NCBI GenBank assembly: GCA_030530775.1
Contig: JAUMUG010000002.1
Coordinates: 1 to 64,000, forward strand
DNA length: 64,000 nucleotides
Direction of reading: 5' to 3'
Source of the DNA: Lautropia sp.
GTDB taxonomy: Bacteria > Pseudomonadota > Gammaproteobacteria > Burkholderiales > Burkholderiaceae_E
Position numbers and translations under genes: made by a program
Shown: positions 9,064 through 18,243 of the stretch, one piece after another
Layout: the number at the start of each line of letters is the position of its first letter
How positions within the stretch are numbered: the first letter of the stretch is position 1
The notes under the pieces: model-generated
Seen by the model: the letters and a program-made list of their open reading frames with translations, nothing else
Told to the model about the DNA's origin: nothing
The model's database searches: none

Positions 9064-9106
9064 ATCGGGCGTGATGTCACCGGAAACCGGCGACATCACG
9101 CCCGAT
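9064..9106 (+). terminator. large hairpin after response regulator
   Basis: A 15-bp perfect inverted repeat (9064-9078 with 9092-9106) whose loop can form a small ccgg-aaa-ccgg stem. It starts 22 nt after the response-regulator stop. There is no T tract, so it may act as an RNA-stabilising or weak terminator structure, or as an operator. Confidence 0.55.
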
Positions 9107-9557
9107 TCCATCAAGGAGCGGAAAGTTCAATGTACCCCGCGCTGCTCGACAGCGTATGGAAACTGCCCCGCATTGCCCATGAGCCATGTCGACGGAGAGT
9201 GTCGGGACGAAAGCGCGGTGTACCATGGGGTGAAAGCGGGGCGGCAAAGGAAAGCGAAGGAAAGCATCTGCCCGCATGTCATGGTTCGAGGAGTCGGACA
9301 GACATGTGATGCCACGGGATCGCATCGGCGGCAGCAAATACAGGGTGCGAGGGCGGCGGGTCAAAACCTGAACGGCAGGATAGACTCCCGTCGGCCCAAC
9401 GACTGCCGGGATCGTCGTCCCCGTCATACCCGGTGCACGAGCCGCCCGGACGAGACAGAGCCGAACAACGCAACGCAACCTGGTGACGTGGCAGTTTCGG
9501 ATTTGCCCGAACGGGCGATGCAGACCTTGAAGAGACAGATGCGAAGCATCCGAGAGA
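9107..9557. other. intergenic stretch, nothing recognised
   Basis: About 450 bases between the hairpin and tRNA-Glu. Open frames exist on both strands, but their translations look like no known protein and lack ribosome sites. No repeat or RNA motif was identified. Confidence 0.5.
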
Positions 9558-9633
9558 TGGCGTCCCGTAGGGGATTCGAACCCCTGTACTCACCGTGAAA
9601 GGGTGATGTCCTAGGCCTCTAGACGAACGGGAC
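9558..9633 (-). tRNA. tRNA-Glu (TTC)
   Basis: A full 76-nt cloverleaf on the minus strand, from GTCCCGTTCG at 9633 to an encoded CCA at 9558-9560. The anticodon loop CTTTCAC reads TTC, the T-loop is GGTTCGAATCC, and the acceptor GTCCCGT pairs with ACGGGAC. It is followed by tRNA-Ala on the opposite flank (9694-9769, same strand, transcribed first). Confidence 0.97.
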
Positions 9634-9693
9634 CTTGCACTGTCGACAATGATTTATTGTCTTGAAACTGTTGAAGACCTGATCACCTTTGAA

Positions 9694-9769
<76 letters not shown>

Positions 9770-10034
9770 GGCGATCAAGATGTGTAATGATAAACCAATT
9801 TTTTGTTGGCTTGCAAGTCTTGTCGTTCGTTCACAATCCGAACCAACGACAGCCACCGCCGGGACCACCTGGCGATCCCTGCGAGGCGGCTGCCCGACCT
9901 CATTACGGCCGCTATGATAGCTGTTTCGGCGCCTTCGTCAAATTTTTTCTGCAATCGCCTCTTCGGCCGGGCTGCCGGTCGGCTGCGCACTGCCCACCCG
10001 ATTCCTTTCCATCCTTCATCTCAATCAATCCATC

Positions 10035-10898
10035 ATGACTGCAAAATTGATCGACGGTCTCGCCATTTCCGCCCAGGTCCGGGAGAAGGTTCGCCTGGCG
10101 GCAGCCCAGATTCTTGAAAGCACCGGGCGCAGGCCCGGGTTGGCGGTGCTGCTCGTGGGCAATGCCGAGGCATCTCAAGTCTATGTACGCAACAAGATCA
10201 AAGCCTGCCAGAAAGCAGGATTCCATTCGGTCAGCGAGCATCTGCCAGAGAGCACGACAGAAGCCGAACTGCTGGCCAAGCTGGCGGAACTGAATGCGAA
10301 TCCGGCCATCGATGGCATTCTGGTCCAGCTGCCCCTGCCCGCACACATCAGTACGCGACGGGTCATCGAGGCGATTTCACCGGACAAGGATGTCGACGGT
10401 TTTCACGTCATCAACGCCGGCGCGCTGATGACCGGTGCGCCACAGCTGGTGCCCTGCACACCGCTGGGCGTGATGACGCTGCTGGAAAGCACCGGTGTAT
10501 CACCGTGGGGCGCGGAGGTCGTGATCGTCGGCGCCAGTAATCTGGTGGGCAAGCCGCAACTGCATCTGATGCTGCAGGCCGGTGCCACCGTAACGCTGTG
10601 CAACAGCAAGACCAGGGATCTGGGAGCCCAGACCCGTCGTGCCGACATCCTGGTCGTGGCGGTCGGCCGGCCGGACATGGTCACAGCCGATATGATCAAG
10701 CCAGGCGCCGTCGTGATCGACGTCGGCATCAATCGTCTGCCCGACGGCAAGCTGGTGGGTGATGTGAACTTCGAAGGTGCCCGCGAAGTGGCCGGCTGGA
10801 TCTCACCGGTGCCGGGCGGCGTCGGCCCGATGACGATCGCCATGTTGCTGCAGAACACCATCACGGCCGCCAAACGGCATCTGAGGCTGCCGGCCTGA
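10035..10898 (+). CDS. folD: bifunctional methylenetetrahydrofolate dehydrogenase/cyclohydrolase
   Basis: Interconverts 5,10-methylene- and 10-formyl-tetrahydrofolate with NADP; 287 residues. It has the catalytic Lys in [13 protein letters not shown], the conserved [10 protein letters not shown] and DKDVDGFH segments, the nucleotide-binding [10 protein letters not shown], and the C-terminal [12 protein letters not shown]. It is the one-carbon partner of the formate-THF ligase gene (fhs) encoded about 45 kb away in this window. Confidence 0.97.
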   Translation: MTAKLIDGLAISAQVREKVRLAAAQILESTGRRPGLAVLLVGNAEASQVYVRNKIKACQKAGFHSVSEHLPESTTEAELLAKLAELNANPAIDGILVQLPLPAHISTRRVIEAISPDKDVDGFHVINAGALMTGAPQLVPCTPLGVMTLLESTGVSPWGAEVVIVGASNLVGKPQLHLMLQAGATVTLCNSKTRDLGAQTRRADILVVAVGRPDMVTADMIKPGAVVIDVGINRLPDGKLVGDVNFEGAREVAGWISPVPGGVGPMTIAMLLQNTITAAKRHLRLPA

Positions 10899-11118
10899 TG
10901 CGGCTGGCGGCGCCGGACGATTCGCTGGATATCCCTGTTTGCCGCCTGGATTGGATCGGTCCCGGTACACTCGGCCATTGTGTTTTCGAGGCCATGCCTC
11001 ACATGCAAGGAAGCGCGACGAGATCCGTCTTCGACGACGCACGGTCCGCCGTGCAGTACTCGTTTGCACTTCCTTTCCCGTCCTGTCCTGAATTCCTTCT
11101 TTCGACCCAGACTGACCC

Positions 11119-13389
11119 ATGACTGTTTCAACGCAATCCCCTGCTTCAGAAAACCCGCTGCTGGGAGGTCCGCGCCGATTGACCCCTTTCACGGCCGTGC
11201 GCCCCGAGCAGGTGACGCCGGCGCTCGATCAGCTGCTGGCCGAAGCCGAAAGCGCGGTCGCCCAGGTGACAGCCGCCGACACACCGGCCAGCTGGCAGGA
11301 TGTGGTGCTGCCGTTGCAACACGGTACCGAACGGCTGGGCTATGCCTGGGGTCTGGTGCAACACCTGAATTCGGTGATGAACACGCCCGAGCTACGCGAG
11401 ACCTTCAACGAGAATCTGCCGCGCGTCGTCGAGTTCTGGACCCGGCTCGGTCAGAACACGGCGCTGTTCGACAAGTACCGGAAACTGAAGGCTGGCCCGG
11501 GCTATCAGACACTGGATGGTGCCCGGCGCACCGCGCTGGACCATGAGGTGCGCGACTTCGTGTTGAACGGCGCCGAACTGCAATCACCGGCCCGCGAGCG
11601 CTTTGCCGCCATTCAGGAGGAACTGGCGACACTGACGCAGCGTTTTTCGGAGAATGTGCTGGACGCGACCAACGCCTTCGAGCTGCTGATTCCAGACACG
11701 CCCGAAGGTCGCGAGCGGCTTGCCGGCCTGCCCGAGGACGCAGTGGCGGCGGCCAGGGCGGATGCCGAGCGGCACGAGCGATCGGGCTGGCGCTTCACCC
11801 TGCATTTTCCATCCTATTTCCCGGTGATTCAGTACGCACGCGACCGCGCGCTGCGTGAAACGTTGTACCGTGCCTATGTGACCCGTGCCGCCGAGGGTAA
11901 CGAGCACGACAACACCCGGCTGATGCATCAGATTCTGGCATTGCGCCAGGAGAAAGCGCAGCTGCTGGGCTACGCCAACTATGCCGAGCTGTCACTGGTG
12001 CCCAAGATGGCGGACTCACCCGCCGAAGTCGAGCGTTTCCTGCGCGATCTGGCCAAGCGTGCCCGCCCCTTTGCCGAGCGCGACCTTGCCGAAGTTCGCG
12101 ACTATGCCCGCGAACATCTGGGTCTCGACACGCTGGAAGCCTGGGACATCCCCTATGCCAGCGAAGCCCTGAAACAGGCCCGGTATGCCTTCTCGGACAA
12201 CGAAGTCAAACAGTACTTCTCGCTGCCACGCGTGCTGGATGGACTGTTCCGGCTGATCGAACGCCTATTCGGCGTCGTCATCGAGGACGATCGGGCCGAG
12301 GGGTGGCATCAGGATGTGCGCTTCTACCGGATCGAATCGAAAGACGGCCAGCTGGTCGGTCAGTTCTATCTGGACCTGTATGCGCGCGAAACCAAGCAGC
12401 CGGGTGCGTGGATGAACGACAACCGGGGACGTCACCACGAAACACCCGACGGTCGTCTGCAGACGCCGATCGCCTATCTGGTCTGCAACTTCCAGGCCCC
12501 GGTCAACGGCCGGCCAGCGCTACTGACCCACGACGATGTGACCACCCTGTTCCATGAATTCGGCCACGGTCTGCACCATTTGCTGACCCGGGTCGATACG
12601 CTGGCGGTGTCGGGCATTTCGGGCGTGGAATGGGATGCGGTCGAGCTGCCGAGTCAGTTCATGGAGAACTGGGCCTGGGAATGGGACATCGTCGAATCGA
12701 TGACCGCTCACGTCGAAACCGGCGAAAAGATGCCGCGAGCACTCTTCGACCGGATGCTGGCGGCCCGCAACTTCCAGGCCGGTCTGCAGACCCTGAGACA
12801 GATCGAATTCGCACTGTTCGACATGCTGTTGCATCAGCGTCTGGGGTTGGGGACAACGCAGCAGGTCTCCGATGCGACTGCCGCGACTGCTGACGCCGCC
12901 GTCGACGCCAAAGCAACGACGGCCCAGGCCAGTGCCACCGATACCGCGGCGACCGCGTCGAAACCCGCCGATCCTTCCAAGAACCATACGGATTCCAGTT
13001 CCTCTGCCCCGGCAGGCCACAACCAGGACACATCACCGAGCGGGCGCGACGAGATTCAACGACTGCTGGATGCAGTACGCCGCGAGGTGGCGGTACTGAC
13101 GCCGCCCGAGTTCAACCGCTTCCAAAACAGCTTCAGCCACATCTTCGCGGGCGGCTATGCAGCAGGCTACTACAGCTACAAGTGGGCAGAAGTGTTGTCG
13201 GCCGACTGCTATGCTGCCTTCGAGGAAGCCGGGTTGACCGATCCGACGGTAGGTGAGCGTTTTCTGACGGAAATCCTGTCTGTGGGCGGCAGCCGACCGG
13301 CCATCGACTCATTCAAAGCGTTCAGAGGTCGGGCACCCGAACTGGATGCCCTGCTGCGCCATAATGGGATGGTGGATACCGTGCGCTGA
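11119..13389 (+). CDS. prlC: oligopeptidase A, M3 metallopeptidase
   Basis: Cytoplasmic zinc oligopeptidase that degrades signal peptides and short peptides. The HEXXH site is HEFGHGLHH, with downstream GVEWDAVELPSQFMENW and SHIFAGGYAAGYYSY, all typical of PrlC/OpdA. At 756 residues it is longer than the usual roughly 680. The extra length is a low-complexity Ala/Thr/Asp/Ser-rich insertion at about residues 584-644, between FDMLLHQRLG and IQRLLDAVRREV, inside the catalytic helical domain. The reading frame is intact across it and flanking conserved blocks are undamaged, so the enzyme is probably active with a surface loop. Confidence 0.95.
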   Translation: MTVSTQSPASENPLLGGPRRLTPFTAVRPEQVTPALDQLLAEAESAVAQVTAADTPASWQDVVLPLQHGTERLGYAWGLVQHLNSVMNTPELRETFNENLPRVVEFWTRLGQNTALFDKYRKLKAGPGYQTLDGARRTALDHEVRDFVLNGAELQSPARERFAAIQEELATLTQRFSENVLDATNAFELLIPDTPEGRERLAGLPEDAVAAARADAERHERSGWRFTLHFPSYFPVIQYARDRALRETLYRAYVTRAAEGNEHDNTRLMHQILALRQEKAQLLGYANYAELSLVPKMADSPAEVERFLRDLAKRARPFAERDLAEVRDYAREHLGLDTLEAWDIPYASEALKQARYAFSDNEVKQYFSLPRVLDGLFRLIERLFGVVIEDDRAEGWHQDVRFYRIESKDGQLVGQFYLDLYARETKQPGAWMNDNRGRHHETPDGRLQTPIAYLVCNFQAPVNGRPALLTHDDVTTLFHEFGHGLHHLLTRVDTLAVSGISGVEWDAVELPSQFMENWAWEWDIVESMTAHVETGEKMPRALFDRMLAARNFQAGLQTLRQIEFALFDMLLHQRLGLGTTQQVSDATAATADAAVDAKATTAQASATDTAATASKPADPSKNHTDSSSSAPAGHNQDTSPSGRDEIQRLLDAVRREVAVLTPPEFNRFQNSFSHIFAGGYAAGYYSYKWAEVLSADCYAAFEEAGLTDPTVGERFLTEILSVGGSRPAIDSFKAFRGRAPELDALLRHNGMVDTVR

Positions 13390-13476
13390 GCATGGGCCGG
13401 AAGAGGCCTCCATCTTCGCCTGCTCTGCGTTTCGGTCCTCTCAAAGTGAACATTGAGTGATTCAGAAGGCGAAAAC

Positions 13477-14163
13477 ATGAAGGCCACTCCGGCAAAACTG
13501 CTTCTGCTTGCGGCCTGCGCGCTGTCCGCCGCATCAGCCGCGGCCGCGGAGTACAAGTGGATGGATGCCGACGGCGGCATCGTCTATGGTGACGTTCCTC
13601 CCCCCGAGGGCGCCGTGGCATTGAGACAGTCCGGCTCATCGATTTCCCGTTCGGTGGATCTGGGGCGGCTCGACCCGATTCTGAATTTTCCGATGGCACT
13701 GCGCACCGCGGCCCGCAACCATCCGGTGACGCTCTACAGCGCCAATGACTGTCAGCCGTGCCAGATGGCCCGGGAACACCTGAAGGCGCGCGGTATTCCT
13801 TTCCAGGAATGGCTGGTGTCCAGCCACGAGGATTTCGAGCGCTTCCGTGCCCTGGGCTTCACCGGCAACGGTTTCCCGGCTCTCACCATCGGTGACCAAC
13901 GCAGTATCGGCTTCGAAGCCGACGCCTGGAGCAAAACACTGGATTCGGTCGGTTATCCGAAGACCTCGCAGTTGCCGAGCACCTATCAGTATCCGACCGT
14001 CACCCGTCTGAGCAATGAGCCGGGCACCCAGGGTGAGGCGATCCAGAGCCGACCGCAGAGGCAAACGATCGTCCAGGGCGACGTTCAGAGCGACAACGCA
14101 CGGCCCAGCCGCAGGGAAAGCCCACCGATACAGCAGACGATCGATTCCGGCATCCGATTCTGA
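13477..14163 (+). CDS. exported DUF4124 and glutaredoxin-like protein
   Basis: A 228-residue protein with a signal peptide (about 1-25, ending ASAAAA), a DUF4124 segment (YKWMDADGGIVYGDVPP) and a glutaredoxin/thioredoxin-like domain with CQPC in NDCQPCQMAREHLKARGI. The domain continues with GNGFPALTIGDQRSIGF, a cis-proline-like region. This suggests a periplasmic thiol-disulfide protein; its substrate is unknown. The C-terminal 60 residues are polar and low in complexity. The start at 13477 is chosen for the signal peptide; an in-frame start at 13453 would add eight polar residues. Confidence 0.82.
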   Translation: MKATPAKLLLLAACALSAASAAAAEYKWMDADGGIVYGDVPPPEGAVALRQSGSSISRSVDLGRLDPILNFPMALRTAARNHPVTLYSANDCQPCQMAREHLKARGIPFQEWLVSSHEDFERFRALGFTGNGFPALTIGDQRSIGFEADAWSKTLDSVGYPKTSQLPSTYQYPTVTRLSNEPGTQGEAIQSRPQRQTIVQGDVQSDNARPSRRESPPIQQTIDSGIRF

Positions 14164-14610
14164 TCCGAGAGCACGGCCCGATTCGGATCAGGTGCCCCGA
14201 TTCGGATCCGATCCGGACTCGAAAAGCCGTCTCCGATCCCAGCCCGGATGCCGGTCCAGGATGCGGGCATCCTCCGGACATCGAGCAGCAGCAAACCCCG
14301 CCGAACCTCAAAAACGAAGACGGCTACACCGTCTACGCTATCCTAGCCCGCCCTGAAGGACGGGGGTTGCCGCGCACCCGGCTGCCAGCCGCGGATTCGT
14401 TCGATCATGAACGGATCAGTGCAGCCAGAACAGGCCGTTTGCATGCATTGCCGCATATCGATATGCGCAGAATGTGCCTTGGCGCGCCGGATAAACCCCG
14501 CTTTCGTGGCCCGACTTCGGATTGGCGGCGCCTGCACCGACTGCTTCCGCTATCATCGTCGTCGCTTCCAAATACAATGGGCCGGCTTTCTGGCCGGCAG
14601 CGAACGACAC
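14164..14610. other. intergenic stretch with repeats before cysB
   Basis: No gene is supported. It holds a 13-bp direct repeat cccgattcggatc at 14177-14189 and 14196-14208, and a hairpin element at 14336-14381 with a second copy near 47.6 kb. A gccggc-N6-gccggc palindrome lies just before the cysB start. The cysB promoter must lie here, but no clear -35/-10 pair was identified. Confidence 0.45.
14336..14381 (+). repeat. dispersed hairpin element, copy 1
   Basis: A 46-bp element with the imperfect hairpin ccgccct-ga-aggacggg followed by ggttgccgcgcaccc. A closely matching copy lies at 47612-47658. Hairpins of this form (cgccctgaaggacggggg) are commonly found at ends of IS200/IS605-type elements, so this may be a remnant or miniature derivative; it lies between two genes. 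Confidence 0.6.
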
Positions 14611-15555
14611 ATGAATCTCCAACAATTGCGTTCGGTTCGCGAGGCTGTCCGGCGCGGTTTCAATCTGACGGAAGTGGCCCGAGCGCTGCACACCTCGCAA
14701 CCGGGGGTCAGCCGACAGATCCGCGAGCTGGAAACCGAGCTGGGTTTCGAGCTGTTCGTGCGGACCGGCAAGCGGCTGACCTCGCTGACGCAGGCCGGTG
14801 CGCTGGCCGTACCGATCATCGAAGGTATCTTGAACGGTGCCGAAAATCTGCTGCGCAGCGGTGAGGAATATGCACACCAGTCGACCGGCAAACTGTCGAT
14901 CTCGGCAACCCACTCGCAGGCCCGTTATGCCTTGCCCGACGCCGTGCGTGATTTCCGGCAACGCTATCCCGATGTGCACCTACATCTGCATCAGGGCTCA
15001 CCCGAACAGGTGGCGGAAATGCTGTTGGACGGCGAAGCCGATATCGGCATCGCCACCGAAGCCCTGAGCGATTACGACGGGCTGGTGACACTGTCCTGCT
15101 ATCGCTGGACGCACAGCGTGATCGTTCCCCCGGAACATCCCCTTCTGGCCGACGAGGAACTGGCGCTGGCACGGCTGGCACAGTATCCGATCATCACCTA
15201 CAGCACCGGTTTCACCGGACGGCTGCACATCGACAGCGCTTTCAGGAGTGAGCAGCTCGACCCCGACATCATCCTCACGGCCATGGACGCCGACGTGCTC
15301 AAGACCTATGTGGAACTGGGCCTGGGTGTGGGGATCATTGCCTCGATCGCCTTCGATGAAGAACGCGACACCCGACTGCGTGCCATCGATGCCGGTCATC
15401 TGTTCCCGGTCAACACCACCCGGCTGGCCTTCAGGCGCGGTAGTTTTCTGCGCAGCTATGTCTACGATTTCATCGAGACCTTCGCATCGCCGCTGACGCG
15501 TGACATCGTCGACCAGGCCGCCAATCAGTCGCCCGGCATCGATTTCCAGATTTGA
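14611..15555 (+). CDS. cysB: CysB-type LysR regulator
   Basis: LysR-family activator of sulfur assimilation, 314 residues. The N-terminal helix-turn-helix (MNLQQLRSVREAVRRGFNLT through HTSQPGVSRQIRELE) is nearly diagnostic for CysB/Cbl. The effector domain contains THSQARYALP and TYSTGFTGR, which bind O-acetylserine-type inducers in CysB. The start at 14611 is set by alignment; an upstream in-frame extension to 14407 is Cys-rich and unlike the family. It is convergent with cysA, and other likely targets in this window are the serine acetyltransferase and sbp-cysT-cysW. Confidence 0.93.
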   Translation: MNLQQLRSVREAVRRGFNLTEVARALHTSQPGVSRQIRELETELGFELFVRTGKRLTSLTQAGALAVPIIEGILNGAENLLRSGEEYAHQSTGKLSISATHSQARYALPDAVRDFRQRYPDVHLHLHQGSPEQVAEMLLDGEADIGIATEALSDYDGLVTLSCYRWTHSVIVPPEHPLLADEELALARLAQYPIITYSTGFTGRLHIDSAFRSEQLDPDIILTAMDADVLKTYVELGLGVGIIASIAFDEERDTRLRAIDAGHLFPVNTTRLAFRRGSFLRSYVYDFIETFASPLTRDIVDQAANQSPGIDFQI

Positions 15556-15616
15556 TGGCCGACACAGGGGCCCAAAGACCGCGGACAGCCCGAGACCATG
15601 GTCTTTCGACAATCTT

Positions 15617-16798
15617 TCAGATCATCGAAGCCGGATCGGCCGGCTCGCCCATGCCTTCGGCACCGGACCAGTCGACACCTGCCCGGAAGCGGGTTTCCTG
15701 GCGCGCCCGCAGGCGCACCGTCTGCCCCTTGAACAGGCCGATCTGCTGTCTGAGCGCGAGGTAGCCTGCTCGAGACATCTCGACGTCGATGAAACTGCCG
15801 TCATCGGGCCGGCGGAATTCCAGGCGGGTACGTGGGCCGACCGTCAGCGCCTGCGAGAATGCCACTGGCAAGGTGCCCGGTGTCGGGTCGTTTTCGGGCA
15901 ACACATCTATTTCGTGCGGACGCACATAGACCACCTCTTCGATATCGGTACGCGGCCTGCCGACATCCGGCATACGATGCCCGCCCTCCCCGCCTGCCGA
16001 GGCCGGGGTCGACGTGACTGTACCTGCCCGTGTCTCGTCCGGCGGGCTCACGCTGTCGAAATGGCCACGAAACAGGTTCACATCACCAAGGAACTTGAGA
16101 ACGAAAGGTGTGGCAGGACGATCATAGACCTCTTCCGGTGAACCGCTCTGCTCGACCCTGCCCTTGTTGAGCACCACCACCCGGTCGGCCACTTCCATGG
16201 CCTCATCCTGATCGTGCGTCACGAACACACTCGTGACCTGCATCTCGTCGTGCAGTCGGCGCAGCCAGCGGCGCAGTTCCTTACGAACCTGCGCATCCAG
16301 CGCTCCGAAGGGCTCATCCAGCAGCAATACCCGCGGCTCGACCGCCAGTGCACGTGCCAGGGCGATCCGCTGTCTCTGCCCACCCGACAGCTGCGACGGA
16401 AAACGCTCGGCCAGCCAGTCGAGTTGCACCATCTTCAACAGGCTCATCACCCTGTCTCGGATCACCTCCTCGGCTGGACGGATCCGCCGTGGCTGCACCC
16501 GCAAGCCGAAAGCCACGTTCTCGAAGATGCTCATGTGATTGAACAGCGCATAGTGCTGAAACACGAAACCGACCTGCCGCGAACGGGGATCTTCCTCGGT
16601 AGTGTCCTTGCCATGGAACAGCACCCGCCCGCTGTCGGGTTGCTCCAGCCCGGCGATGATCCGCAGCAGCGACGTCTTGCCAGAACCAGAGGGTCCAAGT
16701 AACGCCACCAGCTCGCCGGAGCCGATGTCCAGCGTGATGTCGTCGCAGACCACGGTCTTACCGAAACGCTTGTTCAGGTTCTGGATCAGGATACTCAT
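15617..16798 (-). CDS. cysA: sulfate/thiosulfate ABC transporter ATP-binding protein
   Basis: ATPase subunit of the CysTWA importer, 393 residues. It has Walker [11 protein letters not shown]-loop FVFQHYALF, signature LSGGQRQR, Walker [13 protein letters not shown] and H-loop [10 protein letters not shown]-terminal TOBE-like domain carries YVRPHEIDV, with a short Gly/Ser/Ala-rich insert around residues 255-280. Its permeases (cysT, cysW) and binding protein (sbp) are over 10 kb away on the other strand, which is unusual. It follows serine acetyltransferase on the minus strand after 66 bp. Confidence 0.94.
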   Translation of the reverse strand: MSILIQNLNKRFGKTVVCDDITLDIGSGELVALLGPSGSGKTSLLRIIAGLEQPDSGRVLFHGKDTTEEDPRSRQVGFVFQHYALFNHMSIFENVAFGLRVQPRRIRPAEEVIRDRVMSLLKMVQLDWLAERFPSQLSGGQRQRIALARALAVEPRVLLLDEPFGALDAQVRKELRRWLRRLHDEMQVTSVFVTHDQDEAMEVADRVVVLNKGRVEQSGSPEEVYDRPATPFVLKFLGDVNLFRGHFDSVSPPDETRAGTVTSTPASAGGEGGHRMPDVGRPRTDIEEVVYVRPHEIDVLPENDPTPGTLPVAFSQALTVGPRTRLEFRRPDDGSFIDVEMSRAGYLALRQQIGLFKGQTVRLRARQETRFRAGVDWSGAEGMGEPADPASMI

Positions 16799-16864
16799 GA
16801 AGTCGGAGAGAATGGAAAAAACGTTGAAGGGAGTGTGCCCGGGTGCCTGGTTTGCAGACGCTGC

Positions 16865-17857
16865 TCAGATGCCGAATGCGTTCCAGATTTCCGCGTCTTC
16901 TTCCCGCATGCGGAAGAGTTCGACCTCGGGCGCGGTGACGGCAAGCGCCTGTGACACCATGCTGCCCGACGGTACGCTGCGCGTCAGCCAGACGTTGCCG
17001 CCAATGACCGAACCACGACCGATGGTGACACGGCCCAACACGGTGGCCCCGGCATAGATCACCACTTCGTCTTCCAGAATCGGGTGACGGGCCTCACCCT
17101 TGACCAGCGAGCCGTCTTCCCCCTGCCGGAAGCGCTTGGCCCCCAGCGTGACGTTCTGATAGAGCCGCACCCGGCTGCCGATGATCGCGGTTTCACCGAT
17201 CACCACACCAGTGCCATGGTCGATGAAGAAATGATCACCGATCGTGGCGCCGGGATGAATGTCGATACCGGTCACCGAATGGGCCAGTTCGCCGATCACG
17301 CGGGCGGTCAGCGTCATGCCCTGTTCATAGAGCAGATGTGCCAGCCGATGGTGGATCATCGCCCAGACGCCGGGGTAGCAGACCAGCACTTCGTCCAGAC
17401 TGCGTGCAGCCGGATCACCCTGATAGGCCGCCGCCACATCGGTGTCGAGCAGCTCGCGCACCGCCGGCAGACGCTCGCTGAAGATACGGATGATCTCCTG
17501 AGCACGCCGGACGTCGGCGTCGTTCAGGCTCGTCTGACCCGAGGTGAACAGGATTTCCCGCCGGATCTGGTGATACAGCGACGACAGCGCCAGATCGAGT
17601 GTGTAGCCGACATAGTGGTCGATGTTCTCCGAACACAGATCGGGCCGCCCCAGGCGATGAGGAAACAGCGCCGCCGCCAAGCCATTGACGACTTCGGACA
17701 GAACCTGCCGCGAAGGCAGCAAGGGCGGCGTACCATCGGGCCGCCGTGACTGCAGTGCCGCATCACGCAGGACGCGCAGCCTGGCCACCGTTTCATCCAC
17801 CCCGAATGACAGCGGCGCGCCGCTGTTCAGCTCCACGCAATTTCCATTCGTTTTCAT
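16865..17857 (-). CDS. epsC: serine O-acetyltransferase, EpsC type
   Basis: Makes O-acetylserine, the precursor of cysteine and inducer of CysB; 330 residues. The C-terminal half is a left-handed beta-helix of hexapeptide repeats with the catalytic IDHGTGVVIGETA and VTLGAKRF; SVTGIDIHPGA marks its start. The long N-terminal helical domain (about 1-170) fits the EpsC class rather than the shorter enterobacterial CysE. It is placed 66 bp upstream of cysA and divergent from the AEC transporter, so it probably belongs to a CysB-controlled unit. Confidence 0.93.
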   Translation of the reverse strand: MKTNGNCVELNSGAPLSFGVDETVARLRVLRDAALQSRRPDGTPPLLPSRQVLSEVVNGLAAALFPHRLGRPDLCSENIDHYVGYTLDLALSSLYHQIRREILFTSGQTSLNDADVRRAQEIIRIFSERLPAVRELLDTDVAAAYQGDPAARSLDEVLVCYPGVWAMIHHRLAHLLYEQGMTLTARVIGELAHSVTGIDIHPGATIGDHFFIDHGTGVVIGETAIIGSRVRLYQNVTLGAKRFRQGEDGSLVKGEARHPILEDEVVIYAGATVLGRVTIGRGSVIGGNVWLTRSVPSGSMVSQALAVTAPEVELFRMREEDAEIWNAFGI

Positions 17858-18217
17858 GCCATCGAACTCTTCTGCAGTGCTTTGATCAATAGAATGTTAT
17901 ACGCCACGGCGCAATGGTTTTCGATTCCCTTGGGATATAAGGATAGATGCGAAGGTACGAAGCCCCCGGGTGCTCATGAAACTTCCAATGGCCCAGGAGC
18001 ATCCCATGTCCCCATTCTGAAGAAGAAAACGCCCTCGATGTGGCTCCTCCACGACTGTGTCGACCGGAACGGAACGCTGGCAGTCAATGACCCCCCTTCA
18101 GAAGTGCAGGCGCGGATACGCAGCGAGGAAGTTGCCGTGGCCGCCGAAATTCTGAATCGACGCCTGCCAGCCTTGCGCTGCAACCTGCCCGATGTCCGCC
18201 CTATTCGTTGCCCTGCT
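17858..18217. other. divergent promoter region, epsC / AEC transporter
   Basis: A 360-bp gap between two outward-facing genes. The first 100 bases next to epsC are AT-richer (gatcaatagaatgttatac) and probably hold its promoter. An open frame runs through toward the AEC gene but resembles no protein. The right end contains the first copy of a 26-bp tandem duplication of the AEC start region. Confidence 0.45.
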
Positions 18218-18243
18218 ATGTCCGCCCTGTTCGATGCCCTGCT
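18192..18243 (+). repeat. 26-bp tandem duplication spanning a start codon
   Basis: Two adjacent 26-bp copies beginning atgtccgccct (18192-18217 and 18218-18243) differ at two positions. Each copy carries the ATG-TCC-GCC start of the AEC transporter. Because 26 is not a multiple of three, only the second ATG is in frame with the protein. Confidence 0.85.

Noticed and set aside
9107-9557. Small genes in the gap before tRNA-Glu
   Set aside because: Frames of 60-190 codons exist on both strands but overlap the tRNA or lack start signals and protein-like composition.
10515-10560. [10 protein letters not shown] in FolD instead of the more common VGRSNIVGKP
   Set aside because: Alanine at this position also occurs in E. 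coli FolD, so it is not an anomaly.
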